Of a DNA stretch of 64,000 nucleotides, positions 47,991 to 59,488 are shown in pieces. The stretch spans positions 110,577,977 through 110,641,976 of the forward strand of contig CM043949.1 of assembly GCA_014529385.2 (NCBI GenBank). The letters run 5' to 3'. Numbering within the stretch: the first letter of the stretch is position 1; each line of letters opens with the position of its first letter. The notes under the pieces were generated by a model that worked only from the letters and a program-made list of their open reading frames with translations, was not told the origin of the DNA and ran no database searches. This DNA is from Adiantum capillus-veneris (lineage: Eukaryota > Streptophyta > Polypodiopsida > Polypodiales > Pteridaceae). The position numbers and the translations under genes are program-made.

Positions 47991-49061
47991 AGCTCCACTA
48001 CTTCCTTGGAACAAATATGGGGAAGTGGTTTTGAATCCCATTTTTTCTATCCTTTTATTGGATCAATTTTGTATGTGAGTATTGGAATTTGGGGCACAAA
48101 AATGTTACACAATGTTTTTCTATTTCAAATATTCCTTGTTGCATCATGCATCACAGTCAAGGAGGGAAAGGTTCCCTAAGAGTATATTGCTTCAGCTTCA
48201 TTTTGCATCAGTTTGCGCTTGCTAGTGAGGGAGATCCATTGAATTCAATCTCATTGTCCTTTAAGTAGGGACGTCTACCCTATAATATTTTTTGACAATA
48301 CATTTCTTATACGCATAAGAAGGGGAACATAATTACCATATACTAGTCATAAATAGGGATTTTCTATAATTCTTTGCTTGCAAGTGGCCTGTTTTAATGT
48401 ATAAAGAGTGGATCGCTTCAAAATTGAAGGGTTAAGGGTCGGAGGGTTGACCAATTAAAGCAAAAGCAAAGTATTCCTTGTTTTATCAAAGAGGGAGTAA
48501 TTTTCAAAAAGTAGGAGAGATTTTTGGAGAAAATTTAAACTCTGAATTTTGCAACCTCTCTCTCTCTCTCTCTCTCTTTCTAGAAACCTATACAATGAGG
48601 TACACATTCATTTACTTATACACATATTTAACTACATACGTATGTATGTACACCTACCAATAGTGAAGCAAGATCTCCATCATTGTTACTTGGTGCAGAT
48701 TTGTCCACCGTGTGTGCTAAGTATTACTTGGTGCAAATGTGTTTTTAGTATGGATTGGGGACCTTATTGTGGGAACCTACTCTATTATATGGGGATGTCA
48801 AGAGGCATCCAAATGGGTGTGGGAGCATGGAAAGGGTGTGAATTAGTGCCTATAAGGGTGTGTCCCTCTATGATGTTGTATGTATATTCTTGTTAGCAAT
48901 GGCTATGGAGTATGATGTTTACTCGCTCCTTCTCTCTCCTTCATTTTCCTTCTAAACTTTGTGTGTGTGTGAGCATAGTCTCGTATAAGGCGATAACCTT
49001 ATACAATTATCTTCTCCATGCTCCACGTAAAGCTCTCTGAGCCATTACACATGAGAAGAAG

Positions 49062-49100
<39 letters not shown>

Positions 49101-49440
49101 CCGTTTCATGGTGATTGCACTCTTGAACCTTCATCGGCATCTCATGACATAAACCTCTATATAGGTCTCATTGCTTCTCTCTTGCAACAATGCAAGCAGC
49201 CTCTCAACAATGAGAAACTACACTCCAACTATGGTAAACAACTCTCAACTCCATGTTTCTCTATTGCAACAATGCAAGAAGCCTTTCAAAAACTAGAAAC
49301 TACAATTCGACTATGGTAAAGAGCTCTCAACTCCATATCTTTCATATTTTTCTCTCTCTACTTCCATCTCCACTCCATACATGAAAACTACGATCTTTGC
49401 CTACTCTTTGCTGATGTTTGATGAGCGTATATACAATGCA

Positions 49441-49477
<37 letters not shown>

Positions 49478-49632
49478 ACCTCCTAGTGAGGGAAAAAATG
49501 CCTCGATGGTCCTAAGTGTGTTCACACACATCACTGCCACATGTATATGGTAACAAATCCCCCATGGGAGTGATGCGGTGAATGAGAGCTAGAACATAGA
49601 GTATATGGAAGTGCCATGCCCTAAGGACATGA
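47991..49632. other. Non-coding stretch with microsatellites and a 35-base G run
   Basis: No gene supported. It contains a (CT)n tract near 48560, another near 49068-49097, and an uninterrupted run of 35 G at 49442-49476. The G run lies just beyond the 3' end of a minus-strand copia relic, where polypurine tracts sit. Confidence 0.5.
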
Positions 49633-50010
49633 TCAGTCCACAAAGGGGAGTAAGCCTAAAGCTTTGCAAAACGCTTCAAACTTCTCACGAGACAATGCCT
49701 TTGTGAAAAGATCAACAAGTTTGTCTTGTGTTGGCACATAAGCCAAGCTGATCTCTCCTACTGAGAGCCTCTCCCTAACATAGTGGTAATGCACCTCAGT
49801 GTGCTTTGTGAGAGCATGAAAAATTGGGTTCCTTGCAACTGCCAATGCCCTCTAACTGTCAGTGTAGATAGTGTTGGTAGTGTTCTGTCTAACACCCAAA
49901 CAAAATTGTATATGCTAGCTAGAGGGCTCAAACTTAATCCCATAGTAGAAAGGATTGTGGTGCAAGCCTTTATAAGAAAGCCTTTTATGCAAAGAGGCTT
50001 CATTCTTGAC
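49633..50010 (-). mobile_element. Ty1/copia relic, RNase H terminus
   Basis: On the minus strand, 49845-49633 encodes the end of a copia polyprotein: ARNPIFHALTKHTEVHYHYVR, LAYVPTQDKLVDLFTKAL, then REKFEAFCKALGL and a stop. Upstream pieces in another frame are degraded. It is related to the relics at 2.6 kb and 3 kb. Only the last domain remains. Confidence 0.8.
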
Positions 50011-51540
50011 TAGTCATCCTTGAGGATCCATTCTTGAGAGCTCTCTCTTGAGTGTTCACTTTATGGATGGCGTAGCCTTGAGCTTAATGCCCATGCTTAG
50101 AAGGCTAGTGCTAATCCTTTGTAATTAGAGAAGCACCTTTTGATTAATCTAATCTCTACTTTCTTCATTAGTTTTAATTTTTCTATATTTCATTATATCA
50201 TGAAGTAGTTTCACCTTCTCATTATTCTAGATTTGAGTGTGTGTGATGGCTTATTGCTTATTGAACACTCCCATCCTTATATGAGCACTCAATTTGCGAC
50301 ATTTAACATCTCTAATTAGGTTGATTAAGTTGGTTCGTAATCTTGTGATTGATGTATGTTCCCTATTGTTTGCTTATGTGTGGATGGGTTTAATGAAACT
50401 CGAGCACCATTCTCCTTGTGTGTGTAGATTTTGATAAAGTTTCTTGATTGGCATGTGGTGATTGGAGAGGCCGACACCAATGCAATTAGTGTGTGCTTGT
50501 CGAGAGTATGCTTTGATATTCTAGTCTATGGCAAGTCGGACTTTGGTGGACTTAATATGTGTAGGTGATGCCTGATTGATAACTATTGTGTGATTAAAGT
50601 TAGTAATTCATGGCTAATCTCTATTGAAGTGGAAGGGCATTCTCTTGAATCCTCTCATTCAATACATCCAATGATGCTCATGCTTCCATGCCCTAGCTAG
50701 GTTGCTGATCCTAGGATTGATAATTTTGTTGGTCTTGGGTTGATTAGGTTATGCTATGATTGCCCCCAACAATGTATAATGAATTGTATGTTGGTGTTTT
50801 ATCCCACGATTAGCTAGAAATGCATTAAACTCATGAGACATATACTCCCCCCCTCGATCAGAATAGAGGGTGCCCATAGTACATTTTGAGACTAGAGGGT
50901 GCCCATAGTAGATTTGTGATATTTAATATCTCTAATTAGGTTTATTGAGTTGGTTCTTAATCTTGTGATTGGTGTATGTGCCCTATTGTTTGCTATGTGT
51001 GGATGGGTTTAATGAAACTTGAGCACCATTCACCTTGTGTGTAGCTTTTGATGAAGTTCCTTGATTGGCATGTGGTGATTGGAGAGGCCAACACCAATGC
51101 AATTAGTGTGTGCTTGTCGAGAGCGTGCTTTGAGATTCTAGTTAAAGAGGCTATCTTTTTAGCTATAGTATCTTAGTGTGAATGTATAATTCTAAACATT
51201 AGAAGCTATACTCTTAGCTCTATTTGTTTTAGAATAGATAAATAAATAATTATAAGCATTAGAGGCTATTTTTTTAGCTATAGTGTCTTAGTGCAAATGT
51301 ATAATTCTAAACATTAGAGGTTATACAATTAGCTCTATTTGTTTTAGAATAGATACTAAAAGTGATATTTGATGGTTAAAATCTATCATAGTTATAATAT
51401 GTGCATAGATGTAGTGTTAATTCATACATTTTGGAACATATCATTCACTAGGTAGATAAAACATTGATTTAGAAGATTAAAATAAACATTTCTATGTGCA
51501 ATTAAAAGGTTACCAAAGGCTATTTAGATTGTAATACTTC
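50011..51540. other. Non-coding stretch with two internal duplications
   Basis: A block of about 230 bp (GGTTTAATGAAACTYGAGCACC to GTGTGCTTGTCGAGAG) occurs at about 50290-50530 and again at about 50930-51145. A shorter AT-rich unit (TGTATAATTCTAAACATTAGA) repeats near 51182 and 51297. No coding region seen. Confidence 0.65.
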
Positions 51541-51910
51541 TATACTTGGTTGTTTGAGCAGGTCTCCTACTTCTAAGTATGGATAAGATTTACACATACA
51601 TGTAGGGTCTTTTGGTTGTCAGGAACAAATGTTATTACCTCCATATAGAGATAGAATAGGTCCACTTAGTGCCTCTTAGTTGTTATGAGATGATTCTCTT
51701 ACTTCCAAGTGAGGTTTAAGTTATGAAGTAGGATTCACTTGGTCGTTATCGAGCTTATGCTCTTACCTTTAAGTGAATATGGTGGATCACCTATAGAATT
51801 CACTAGGTTGTGATCGAGAAAAAGCTCTTACCTCCTAGTAGTAGTCATGCATAGTACTTAGGAGTCACATGGATGTTATCGAGCTCATGCTCTTACCTCT
51901 ATGTTGATAT
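51541..51910. repeat. Degenerate tandem repeat, about 60-65-bp unit
   Basis: Five or six diverged units share a core like CACTTGGTYGTTATCGAGCTTATGCTCTTACCT followed by AAGTG. The best copies begin near 51737, 51798 and 51865, with weaker ones upstream. No coding function seen. Confidence 0.6.
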
Positions 51911-54900
51911 AGAGAAATTAGAGACCTCAATTATTTTAGGGTCGATTGGTTATTTTAGTATCGAACGATATTGTGTCGATCGAAAGACTATCAATCGATA
52001 AGCTATCGATCAAAAGAATAGAAATTATTCAAAAATGCCACGTGTTATACGAGAATACGCGAATAATCGATCGAATAGATACAAACCAGGTGCCAATCAA
52101 TGGCATGTGCAATCCAATGAGTGAATGAATAATTGGTATTTTTTACCAATTATGATGATGAATTGGCTCAATACTTGGTGTATGTGTCACAAGATTGGCT
52201 CATCAATCTCTCAATTGAAGCTTAATTGTTCCCACAAAGCGGTTGTGCACGTGTTTGAAGGTGGGAGCATGCAATGGACATTTTGAAAGCCTATTTCTCA
52301 AGAGCAGTTGATCATTATAAAAAAAATTTTGCAATCAAAATCACTATCCTTTGCACACAAGAATCGAATCGGTTTTCATGCATCATCAAAAGTTTATGGA
52401 AAACATAATGCACATTCCCTCAACTTTTTTTTTGTTCATTTTCAATGGGGATAATAAATATGTGAGCTTTTCAATTAGAGCTTTTTAAAAAAATATAGAC
52501 CTTTTTGGGCTAGGAGCTTAAGTTCATCTTTCATACTTAATAAATGGTGTCTTTTGTGTGAAAAAAATATCTCTTATGTGTGAGAGTGTGTCTTTGTGAG
52601 TGCATGGCTGAACTCATGTTTAAAGGATAGTAATGAAGAGACATGACAATATTCCAACAAAATAGTGAAACAAGATATAATAGGCATGGATGATAGGGCA
52701 TGAATAATATATTATGACTAGACTATTTACCTAATGGGTATCATCAAACACATAATGATGTCACTGAGAATAAATTTATATATATATATAGAGAGAGAGA
52801 GACACTTGTACAAGGTGGGATTTATTTTGTTGGAAGCTTATGTATCCACCACAAATTGTTGAATGAGGGTACACTGCTAGGAAGACAAGGTTTTGGAAAC
52901 CAGTGCTTTGATTAGTGGGGCACACAGCTGTTATGCACGAGCCATAGATATGTTTAGGATATCTTATAGGGGAAAGAGTTTTGGGGTTATGAGAATGTCT
53001 TAAAAACTAAACATCCATGATTAGAGAGGGTCATTCTACCATTGGAAAGAGATTTAGCTTGAATTGAGTTAGGATAATGTCACGGGTAGAGGGATGGGTG
53101 GCCATGTATCAAGAGGAAAATTGAGAATTTTGATTGTAGGAAAAATGTCACAGCCAATACAAAGTCCTTTATGGCCCCTAAACCAATTCTAAGAAGATCA
53201 TGGTCCCTCTTGATGTAGGTTGTGGAAGATATAGTGCTTTGGAGTTGGTTTCTATATGCCCCTGATTCGAAACATGGGTATCCTTTGACTAGGAGGTAGT
53301 TTAATTTTAGGTTCCAAAGCAACCATGGACTCTATGATTTTAGCTTTCATATTGTAGGTTTGATGGTTGAAGAGATTCAAATCTGGACGTATGATTTGGA
53401 TATGAGCGCGCTATGGAGGAAGGAGGGTTCACAATCGACATACTGCTACCGCAAAACATAGCTCACCCTCCCTCCCAACCATTTAGAGTGGATGCCTCCT
53501 CCAAGGTCTCCTATAGCTCAAATTATGTCCAATGCATAGAAACATCCACAAACATACCCATAAAAAGTATAGCACATACCTCTTTGACAACTTAGTTGCA
53601 TCCATAGCCTGATCCTCTTTGCCTTGCACCTCCAGAAGGACCTATTTTTTGACCAAAGGCTCTTCCACCTGCATCAACTCCTCATCCCACTCCATGACTG
53701 GAGCATCCTCAAGACCATCCAAGCAAATAGATCCACAAGACTCCGCCATTTCCTATGGCAGGCCATCCTCTCGAACCTATTCTCCTGCCATAACCGCAAT
53801 AACTCTCTCTTTCTTGGCCAATATTTGTACCTGTTACACTACCATCGCAAAGTATATGAACACTTTCATAAGCATCCTCAATAGAATAGTCCCGTGCAAC
53901 ACCTTCATCTTCACATCTTCCTCCACTGACTTTGACACTTTGAACTGCTCTTCAACTAGGACAAAAACCAAAAGAGCGACTGAATGAGATGAAAGGCAGG
54001 AAGATTGGAAAGATGGAGGACAAGAAAGCTTGAATATGGAATAGATGTTTGCATTGCAATAATTATAAGGAAAGGACAACCTTATAAGGAAAGGATAACC
54101 TTTTGCTTTATCAAACCTCCCTCTTTCTTAAAGCTTCCAATTGGTTTTAATAAATCACCTAACATAAAATGCTCAACCTCAATGAGAATTTTCAATAATA
54201 CATCAATAATTATTATGGTATTTATCTAATGATCTTGCCAATCAAGGATTGACATAGCTTGATAAAGAGAAAGGCCAACATAGAAAACAAACCTTCCATC
54301 TATGTTTATCTAGGTGATTTATTAAAGCCCACTCGTACACACACACCGTGCTCAGTTATGCAACACTCATATATGAAATAAGGTCGCAAAACATAGTAGC
54401 CATCTAAATGGTGCATTTAAGAATAAGAAGTTTTGAAAATATTTGTAATATAATCCCACATAGAGTTTCATAACATTATGAGCTATGACAAAGGCTAATT
54501 GGCCCGCATACTTGGAAAGGAGACCAAGAAATAAAGTGAATGGTGCTCGCTTGGAAAACATGCATATGAGAAAGGTTAGAGCACATTCGTGCACTAGGTT
54601 GCATCATTTTAGGTGAGGTCAATGCTGCATGTAAAGATGAGAGAGAGCAACGTGCACGGACTTATCATTTTAGAGATGGACAACATTTTGCCAACTCTTC
54701 CAAAATTGGTAGAGTGGAGGCACACAAGCAGAGTTTGATTGGTCAAAAAATTCTTGTAATATAATCCCTCATAGTGTTTCATAACATCATGAGCTATGAC
54801 AAAAGAGGGCCCGCATAGAGGGAAAAAAACCCTATATTAGGTGTAGTCTGAATCCGAGCTCAACTCACAAGAGATGATGGGTAGTCTTAACTCTCGCTAA

Positions 54901-56300
54901 ACGTACTCATCGATAGACTATTAAGCTAATCTCCTCGAGTGTACACGGACCTCCTACACGCTATGAGATCACAAAGCATTTGCATGCGCGCAAAAAGTCT
55001 CCGTGTTTTGGGCTGTAAGTCTACAAACGTATCAAATCTTTCCCCAAGAGTATACTGTATGAGCTCGCAGAGGGTCCGCGCGTGCGGACGGTCTCCGTGC
55101 TCTGGGCTGGAAGTTTATAAACTAACATGACAAAAATGTACTAAATCAAAGCAAAATGTTGCTATAAGATTATGAGCTCGCAAGGCGTCTGCGCGCACGG
55201 GGATGCTGTGTGTGCTCATAAGGAGGCATTTTCTTAGAATGACTCGAGACAAATGTATTGTTGCGAGATTCCCTTGACGCAGTGGTGCATAAGTGAAGAA
55301 GCTGAAGACCTGATTTGGCAGGTTGTGTAGGGCGGGTATGGCGCATCCACATGGCTATAGAATGTTCTTTTGTAGGGTTGGCGGCACATCTACAGGTGGT
55401 GTGACAAAGCTTGAGGCTAGTTGTCAACATGAGGATCTCTTAGTTGAGCACTGTAGCTAGGGCAGGGCACTAGCTGGTCATCCGAAGCCATCATGGACAA
55501 AACGATGGCATGGGAGTGGTGCATACTACTTGCTTCCTATTAACCTGAGGATGTCTCACTTGAGGGCTGCTAACTGATAGAAATGATGCGAACTACCAGA
55601 TTGCTGCAAACTAAAAAAGAAGGACCGACACAATGAAGAAGTGAATGGTATACATGACATGGTAGAGCTAGAAGAGGAAAACACCATGTAGAGGTGGTGC
55701 ACGCTGAATAAGATCTCGTACCACCTCCGTCGGAAGTAGGAGAGGGAGGTTACCCACATCAACAACCCAGCCAACCAAGCCACCAGCCCTGCCACCAAAG
55801 AGCACCTCTCTCGTTTTGTCACCCAGTCAAGTATCTACCAAGTCCATCATATGTGCAAGACATGACAGCGAAGACAAAATAATTAGATTCTCGTAAGTAG
55901 TTGCTCTAATTATCATGATATACAATATCTATATTAGGCTGCTCCTTCGATCCTCAATATTGCAAGACCTCCTACCTTATATTCGCTGTCCATCTCGTAA
56001 TAGTAAACAAGGTAGAGCACACTATGTGCAGTCAGGAGCATGAGCGCAAAGACTGCCAGCTAGATGTGATACTTGACGGCATGCTCGTACGGTACATTGC
56101 CCGCAGCAGCAGAGACCCTTGAGAAATGGGGATCCAAAGCAAGGCAAACGGTATGAGTGCCGCTCGACCTAAATTCTCTGCTACTCGGTTCAAATTTTGC
56201 TAGACTCCTGCATCACCATATTCACCACCACCCAATTAGTTAATGTAAGTATCTTCAACACTAAAACACGTATGGGTAGTGTTAGCAGTAGCTGACCCAC
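51911..56300. other. Low-information stretch; no gene I can support
   Basis: Short frames occur but none resembles a known protein. Noted: ATCGAT-rich sequence near 51960-52080; a TATATA/GAGAGA tract near 52778; a pair of about 70-bp repeats (GTAATATAATCCC to ATGAGCTATGACAAA) at about 54443 and 54760; and three GC-rich units of about 105 bp (TATGAGCTCGCA with GTCTCCGTG) from 54961 to 55230. The Ser/Thr/Pro-rich frames at 53.4-54.0 kb lack codon structure. Confidence 0.5.
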
Positions 56301-56579
56301 CTACTAGCTATGCTTATATGGTGGGCAGCTGAACTGGGGCACGCCCCCATCAATTCTACCAGATTGCTGCAAACTACCAGAAAGATTGTCTGAATGCTCA
56401 ATACCCGACTCACTACCCAAATGCTCTAATGATTTTGATACAGTGTGTTTGTGTATAAACAACCACACACACAATTACTGCTACACAATTGCAAGCTGTG
56501 AGGGCTTCTCCATTTTCTTGCCTTTGTGTCCAATTTTGACCTCGATATGCGCTCCACTTCCTTTCCTTGATGCTCACTT

Positions 56580-56800
56580 ATTTGAAAGTGCTACAAAAAG
56601 TGGCTTTTGGTAGTTTTGATAAGGTTTGGGTAGTTTAGTTCTGCATTGAGGGTATTTATATGTTTTTGGTACTATATGATTCCCGAGTTTGGTAGTTTTG
56701 GTGGTTTTGGTAGTTTGGGTTCTGTTTGGTAGTATAGTACTTAGAAGTACAAGTCTCGGTATGACTTCTTGGTAGTTTGTGAAACTAATTGGGACCGCTG
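56580..56800. repeat. TTTGGTAG/TTTGGTAC motif cluster upstream of the RING-like gene
   Basis: At least six TTTGGTAGTTT, TTTGGTACT or close variants lie in about 200 bp. The same 8-mer core fills the transposase intron at 62.3-63.7 kb and the palindromes at 58-60 kb, which ties the region together as one repeat domain. Confidence 0.55.
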
Positions 56801-56837
56801 GTTGTCAACAGGCTAAGTATGACACTCTGGAGAAAAA

Positions 56838-57962
56838 ATGGAAGGAAGGTCAAGAGCATACCTATTTGTGAAGGAGATGTTGTCTGATATCAGGCTTGGG
56901 AAGAGGTTCTTGCTATATCCTAGGCCCCAGGTTAATGATTCGGTAAATGTGATCCCGGTGTTTGGTATGTGTGTTGCATGCGGTGAGCCCTTGGAGTGTG
57001 CACATGTAGTCGGAACCTTCATGCTAGAGTGCCGACACCAGTATCATCCCTTGTGCTTCAGTGCTTTGTTACAAAGCAGGGATCAGTGTGTCAAGCCGGG
57101 TTGTAATATGGTAATCTCTGATTTGGCAAAGTCCTGGGCGAGTGGGCTTCAAGTTGTCAAGAGTAAGTATGTGTGCATTTTTGAATACATATGCGCACTT
57201 GCAACTCAGTGAGGTTTTCATACAAGTTAGTATGTGCTGTCTTTCTTTGTGTTTGCAGAGGAGCAGGATGCTGCAATTGCTGACTAGCACGCCACAAAGT
57301 CGGCTGCAAGTCGAATATGGGACATAGCTGAGGTGACAAGGGAGATATCAGATGTTCTCCATGATCTGAAGCAAGGTAATTCTGTAGGGAAAGACAATGT
57401 GACGGGGCAAAGATGTGAGGCAATAGGTGACAGCGAAAGTAAAAGTGAGGAGGAGGCCAGAGATGATAAAAACACAGGTGATAGCGAAAGTAAAAGTGAG
57501 GAGGAGGCAAAAGATGGTAAAAAGACTAAGGACAAGGAGGAAGGTAAAGTCCCTGTTGTTGTGGAGCTGGATGCGGAGGAAAGCCAAGATGCTGCCAACA
57601 CAAAGCTCGATGATGCAACGGCCAAGAAGGGAGAGGAAGAACCCAAAGGGACGGAGGAAGAAGCCACGAAGGGGGGTGTTGGGAAGGGGGTGGAAACCAC
57701 AAAGGGGAGTGAAGGGGAGGCCAAAGAGGGGTCGGAAGGCAACAAAGATCGGAGGGAAGCCGAGGATGAGCAGGAAGAAGTACTTGCGAATGATACTGTT
57801 GTGGACAGCACCGACGGGGGCATTGACTCTACTGCTGCCGATGCTGTTTCGAAGCGGAGAGGTGATTCCCCTGATTCCGTGACCCTGCAAGAACTTTTCG
57901 GTTTGCACAGAAAGAAGCGCAATCGCGCCCGTGATCAATTATCCCGTGCATGCAAACTGTAG
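56838..57962 (+). pseudogene. RING-like zinc-binding protein with acidic Lys/Glu tail
   Basis: The start is ATG at 56838 (MEGRSRAYLFVKEML); an acceptor at about 56811 shows that an upstream exon is possible. Exon 1 carries a RING-H2-like pattern: CVAC, then CRHQYHPLC, then CVKPGC (about residues 46-93). A 96-bp GT-AG intron (57163-57258) joins in phase to EQDAAIAD, a TAG (57285-57287) and HATKSAASRIWDIAEV. The tail is highly acidic/lysine-rich, with two copies of GDSESKSEEEA (51 bp apart), and ends RACKL before TAG at 57960. The in-frame TAG is one C-to-T change from CAG. RING proteins often act as ubiquitin ligases, but the spacing here is unusual and the activity is unknown. The gene is convergent with the transposase and may be an accessory protein of the element. 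Confidence 0.5.
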
Positions 57963-57976
57963 CCAGTGAGAATCTG

Positions 57977-58220
57977 TTGTATTCCGCACTATGTGCTTTT
58001 TAGTGACTGAGTCAACTTGATTTTTTGGCCCTGAGCTTTATCTGTTCTCTCTATCTGGTTCTGTGTTGGTATGTTACCTTTCGTTACATTACTGTTTCAG
58101 TTGTCCTCACTATATATGCATTAAAGTACCAAATTTGGTACTTTTTGGTACTGTTGAACTTGGGTGCACGTCTATCCACTATTAGAGTACCAATTTGGTA
58201 CTTCTTGAACTTGCTGTCCC
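57977..58220 (+). repeat. Left arm of the inverted repeat around the FCP1-like gene
   Basis: The segment from TGTATTCCGCACTATGTGC through ACTTCTTGAACTTGCTGT recurs inverted at 59489-60141. It includes GTACCAAATTTGGTAC, itself a perfect 16-bp palindrome. Confidence 0.85.
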
Positions 58221-58345
58221 GGATAGTCCTTATCACTTGTGCAATACAGTACCAAATTTGGTAGGTTTTGGTCCAGTTTTCTGTTTTAGATATGATGTTT
58301 GCACTGTGTATTTGTCCCCACTCATTACGTCTGTTGGTGCTGTAG

Positions 58346-59187
58346 TAAGTTGGTGGCTAGACGAGACACCGGCAAGCACATTGCTGCAGCCTGATGTGGC
58401 TGCTAGACCCGGGCGGATGATTGTGATTGATCTTAATGGCATGCTAATAAATAGCTGCAGCGAAATCCCTGAAGCCCTTCAGTGCCTGGAAGAGAAGCAC
58501 ATGCCATGGGTAGTCTATCTCCAAAAGGATGTAATTTGTCTTGTAAGGCCGGATGTGGAGCAGTTCATCCTACGGCTTAAACAGAAAGCCAGCCTAGTGT
58601 TGTGGTCCTCGTGTAGAAGGGAAAAACTGTTACACATGGTGAACGCGTGCTTCCCCAACCATAGAAGGCAAAAATATTTTGCAGGTAAAGCATGCCCGCT
58701 TTGAATGTTGCAGGACATAAGTTACGCATACCTCTAACCTCGTCTTTTGGCATTAGCAGATATTCTCTCCCAAGAGGACTGTGAAATATGGCGGCCTCGT
58801 ATGTCGGAGGTGCCGGTTGTGCCCAAAGACATGGGCGATAAGCCCGTTTTCATGAAGAAGCTACGGACGCTGTGGGCAAGGCACCCGAAGTACGATGCCA
58901 ACAACACTATTCTTGTAGATGATTGTAGATACAAGTCTCTTAAAAATGACTATGAAAATTGTATGGCAATCCGATCATACGATCCCATGGTAGTAGGAAC
59001 CGATTACCCATTTTACTTGTTGAATTTTGTTTTGCCTCGGTTGCTCGGGTGGATAAGGGATCGGTACCCAACAGCGTACACTCGCAAAAACCCAGTCTTT
59101 GACACTGAAGATGATATTTTTGGGTACATTACTGATTACTTCATACAGATGGAGGGGTACTCCTATAAATTTGATCCCCTGAGGTAG
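58346..59187 (+). CDS. FCP1-like (NIF/CTD small phosphatase-type) HAD domain protein
   Basis: A GT-AG intron (58685-58759) joins two exons in phase (KYF-ADILSQEDCEIW). The domain runs through the FCP1-type HAD motifs: motif I as VIDLNGML (58420 on), motif II region LVLWSSCRREKL, a Lys motif in DKPVFMKKLRTLW, and motif IV as ILVDDCRYKSL. The classical DxDx(T/V) is D-L-N-G here; plant NIF-domain proteins with DLNG/DVNG are known, so the loss of the second Asp is family-like but leaves activity in doubt. No stop or frameshift interrupts it, unlike its neighbours. The true start is unclear: in-frame ATG at 58417 would begin at motif I itself, so an upstream exon spliced to the acceptor at 58345 is likely, perhaps the acidic gene at 56.8-57.96 kb. 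It lies inside an inverted repeat. Confidence 0.65.
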
Positions 59188-59488
59188 GAGATTGCCATAA
59201 TCATGTAAATAGTGGAATTTTGCAACCCGATACTATACATAATGGAAAACCACTTTTCTTGTTCAGATTGTCTTGGTATCTTGATATCTACTGTTGAAAC
59301 CTCTGACTAATTCTGTTGAAACCTCTTGGAGCTAGCCAGGTTGCCCAACATTTTATTTTTTGAGGCAGATAGCATCTATGTTTGGCATACCTTTCATGTT
59401 ATCAACGTAGTTCTAGACATTGCTCAAGGTGGTCGTATCAAATACGAATAGACAAACTGAAAAATACCAAGACATAAAGTAAACCATA

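Noticed and set aside
46106-48300. Pararetrovirus-like origin for the relic
   Set aside because: The fragments seen (post-protease PWLR and MDWL blocks, HxIEL entry to RT) are ordinary gypsy signatures; nothing specific to plant viruses was found.
53413-54000. Possible Ser/Thr/Pro-rich gene
   Set aside because: Adjacent frames with multiple stops, no domain, no splice model that joins them.
57284-57938. Long Ser-rich and Leu/Phe-rich minus-strand frames of about 200 codons
   Set aside because: Shadows of the acidic Glu/Lys tail encoded on the plus strand; no independent start context or domain.
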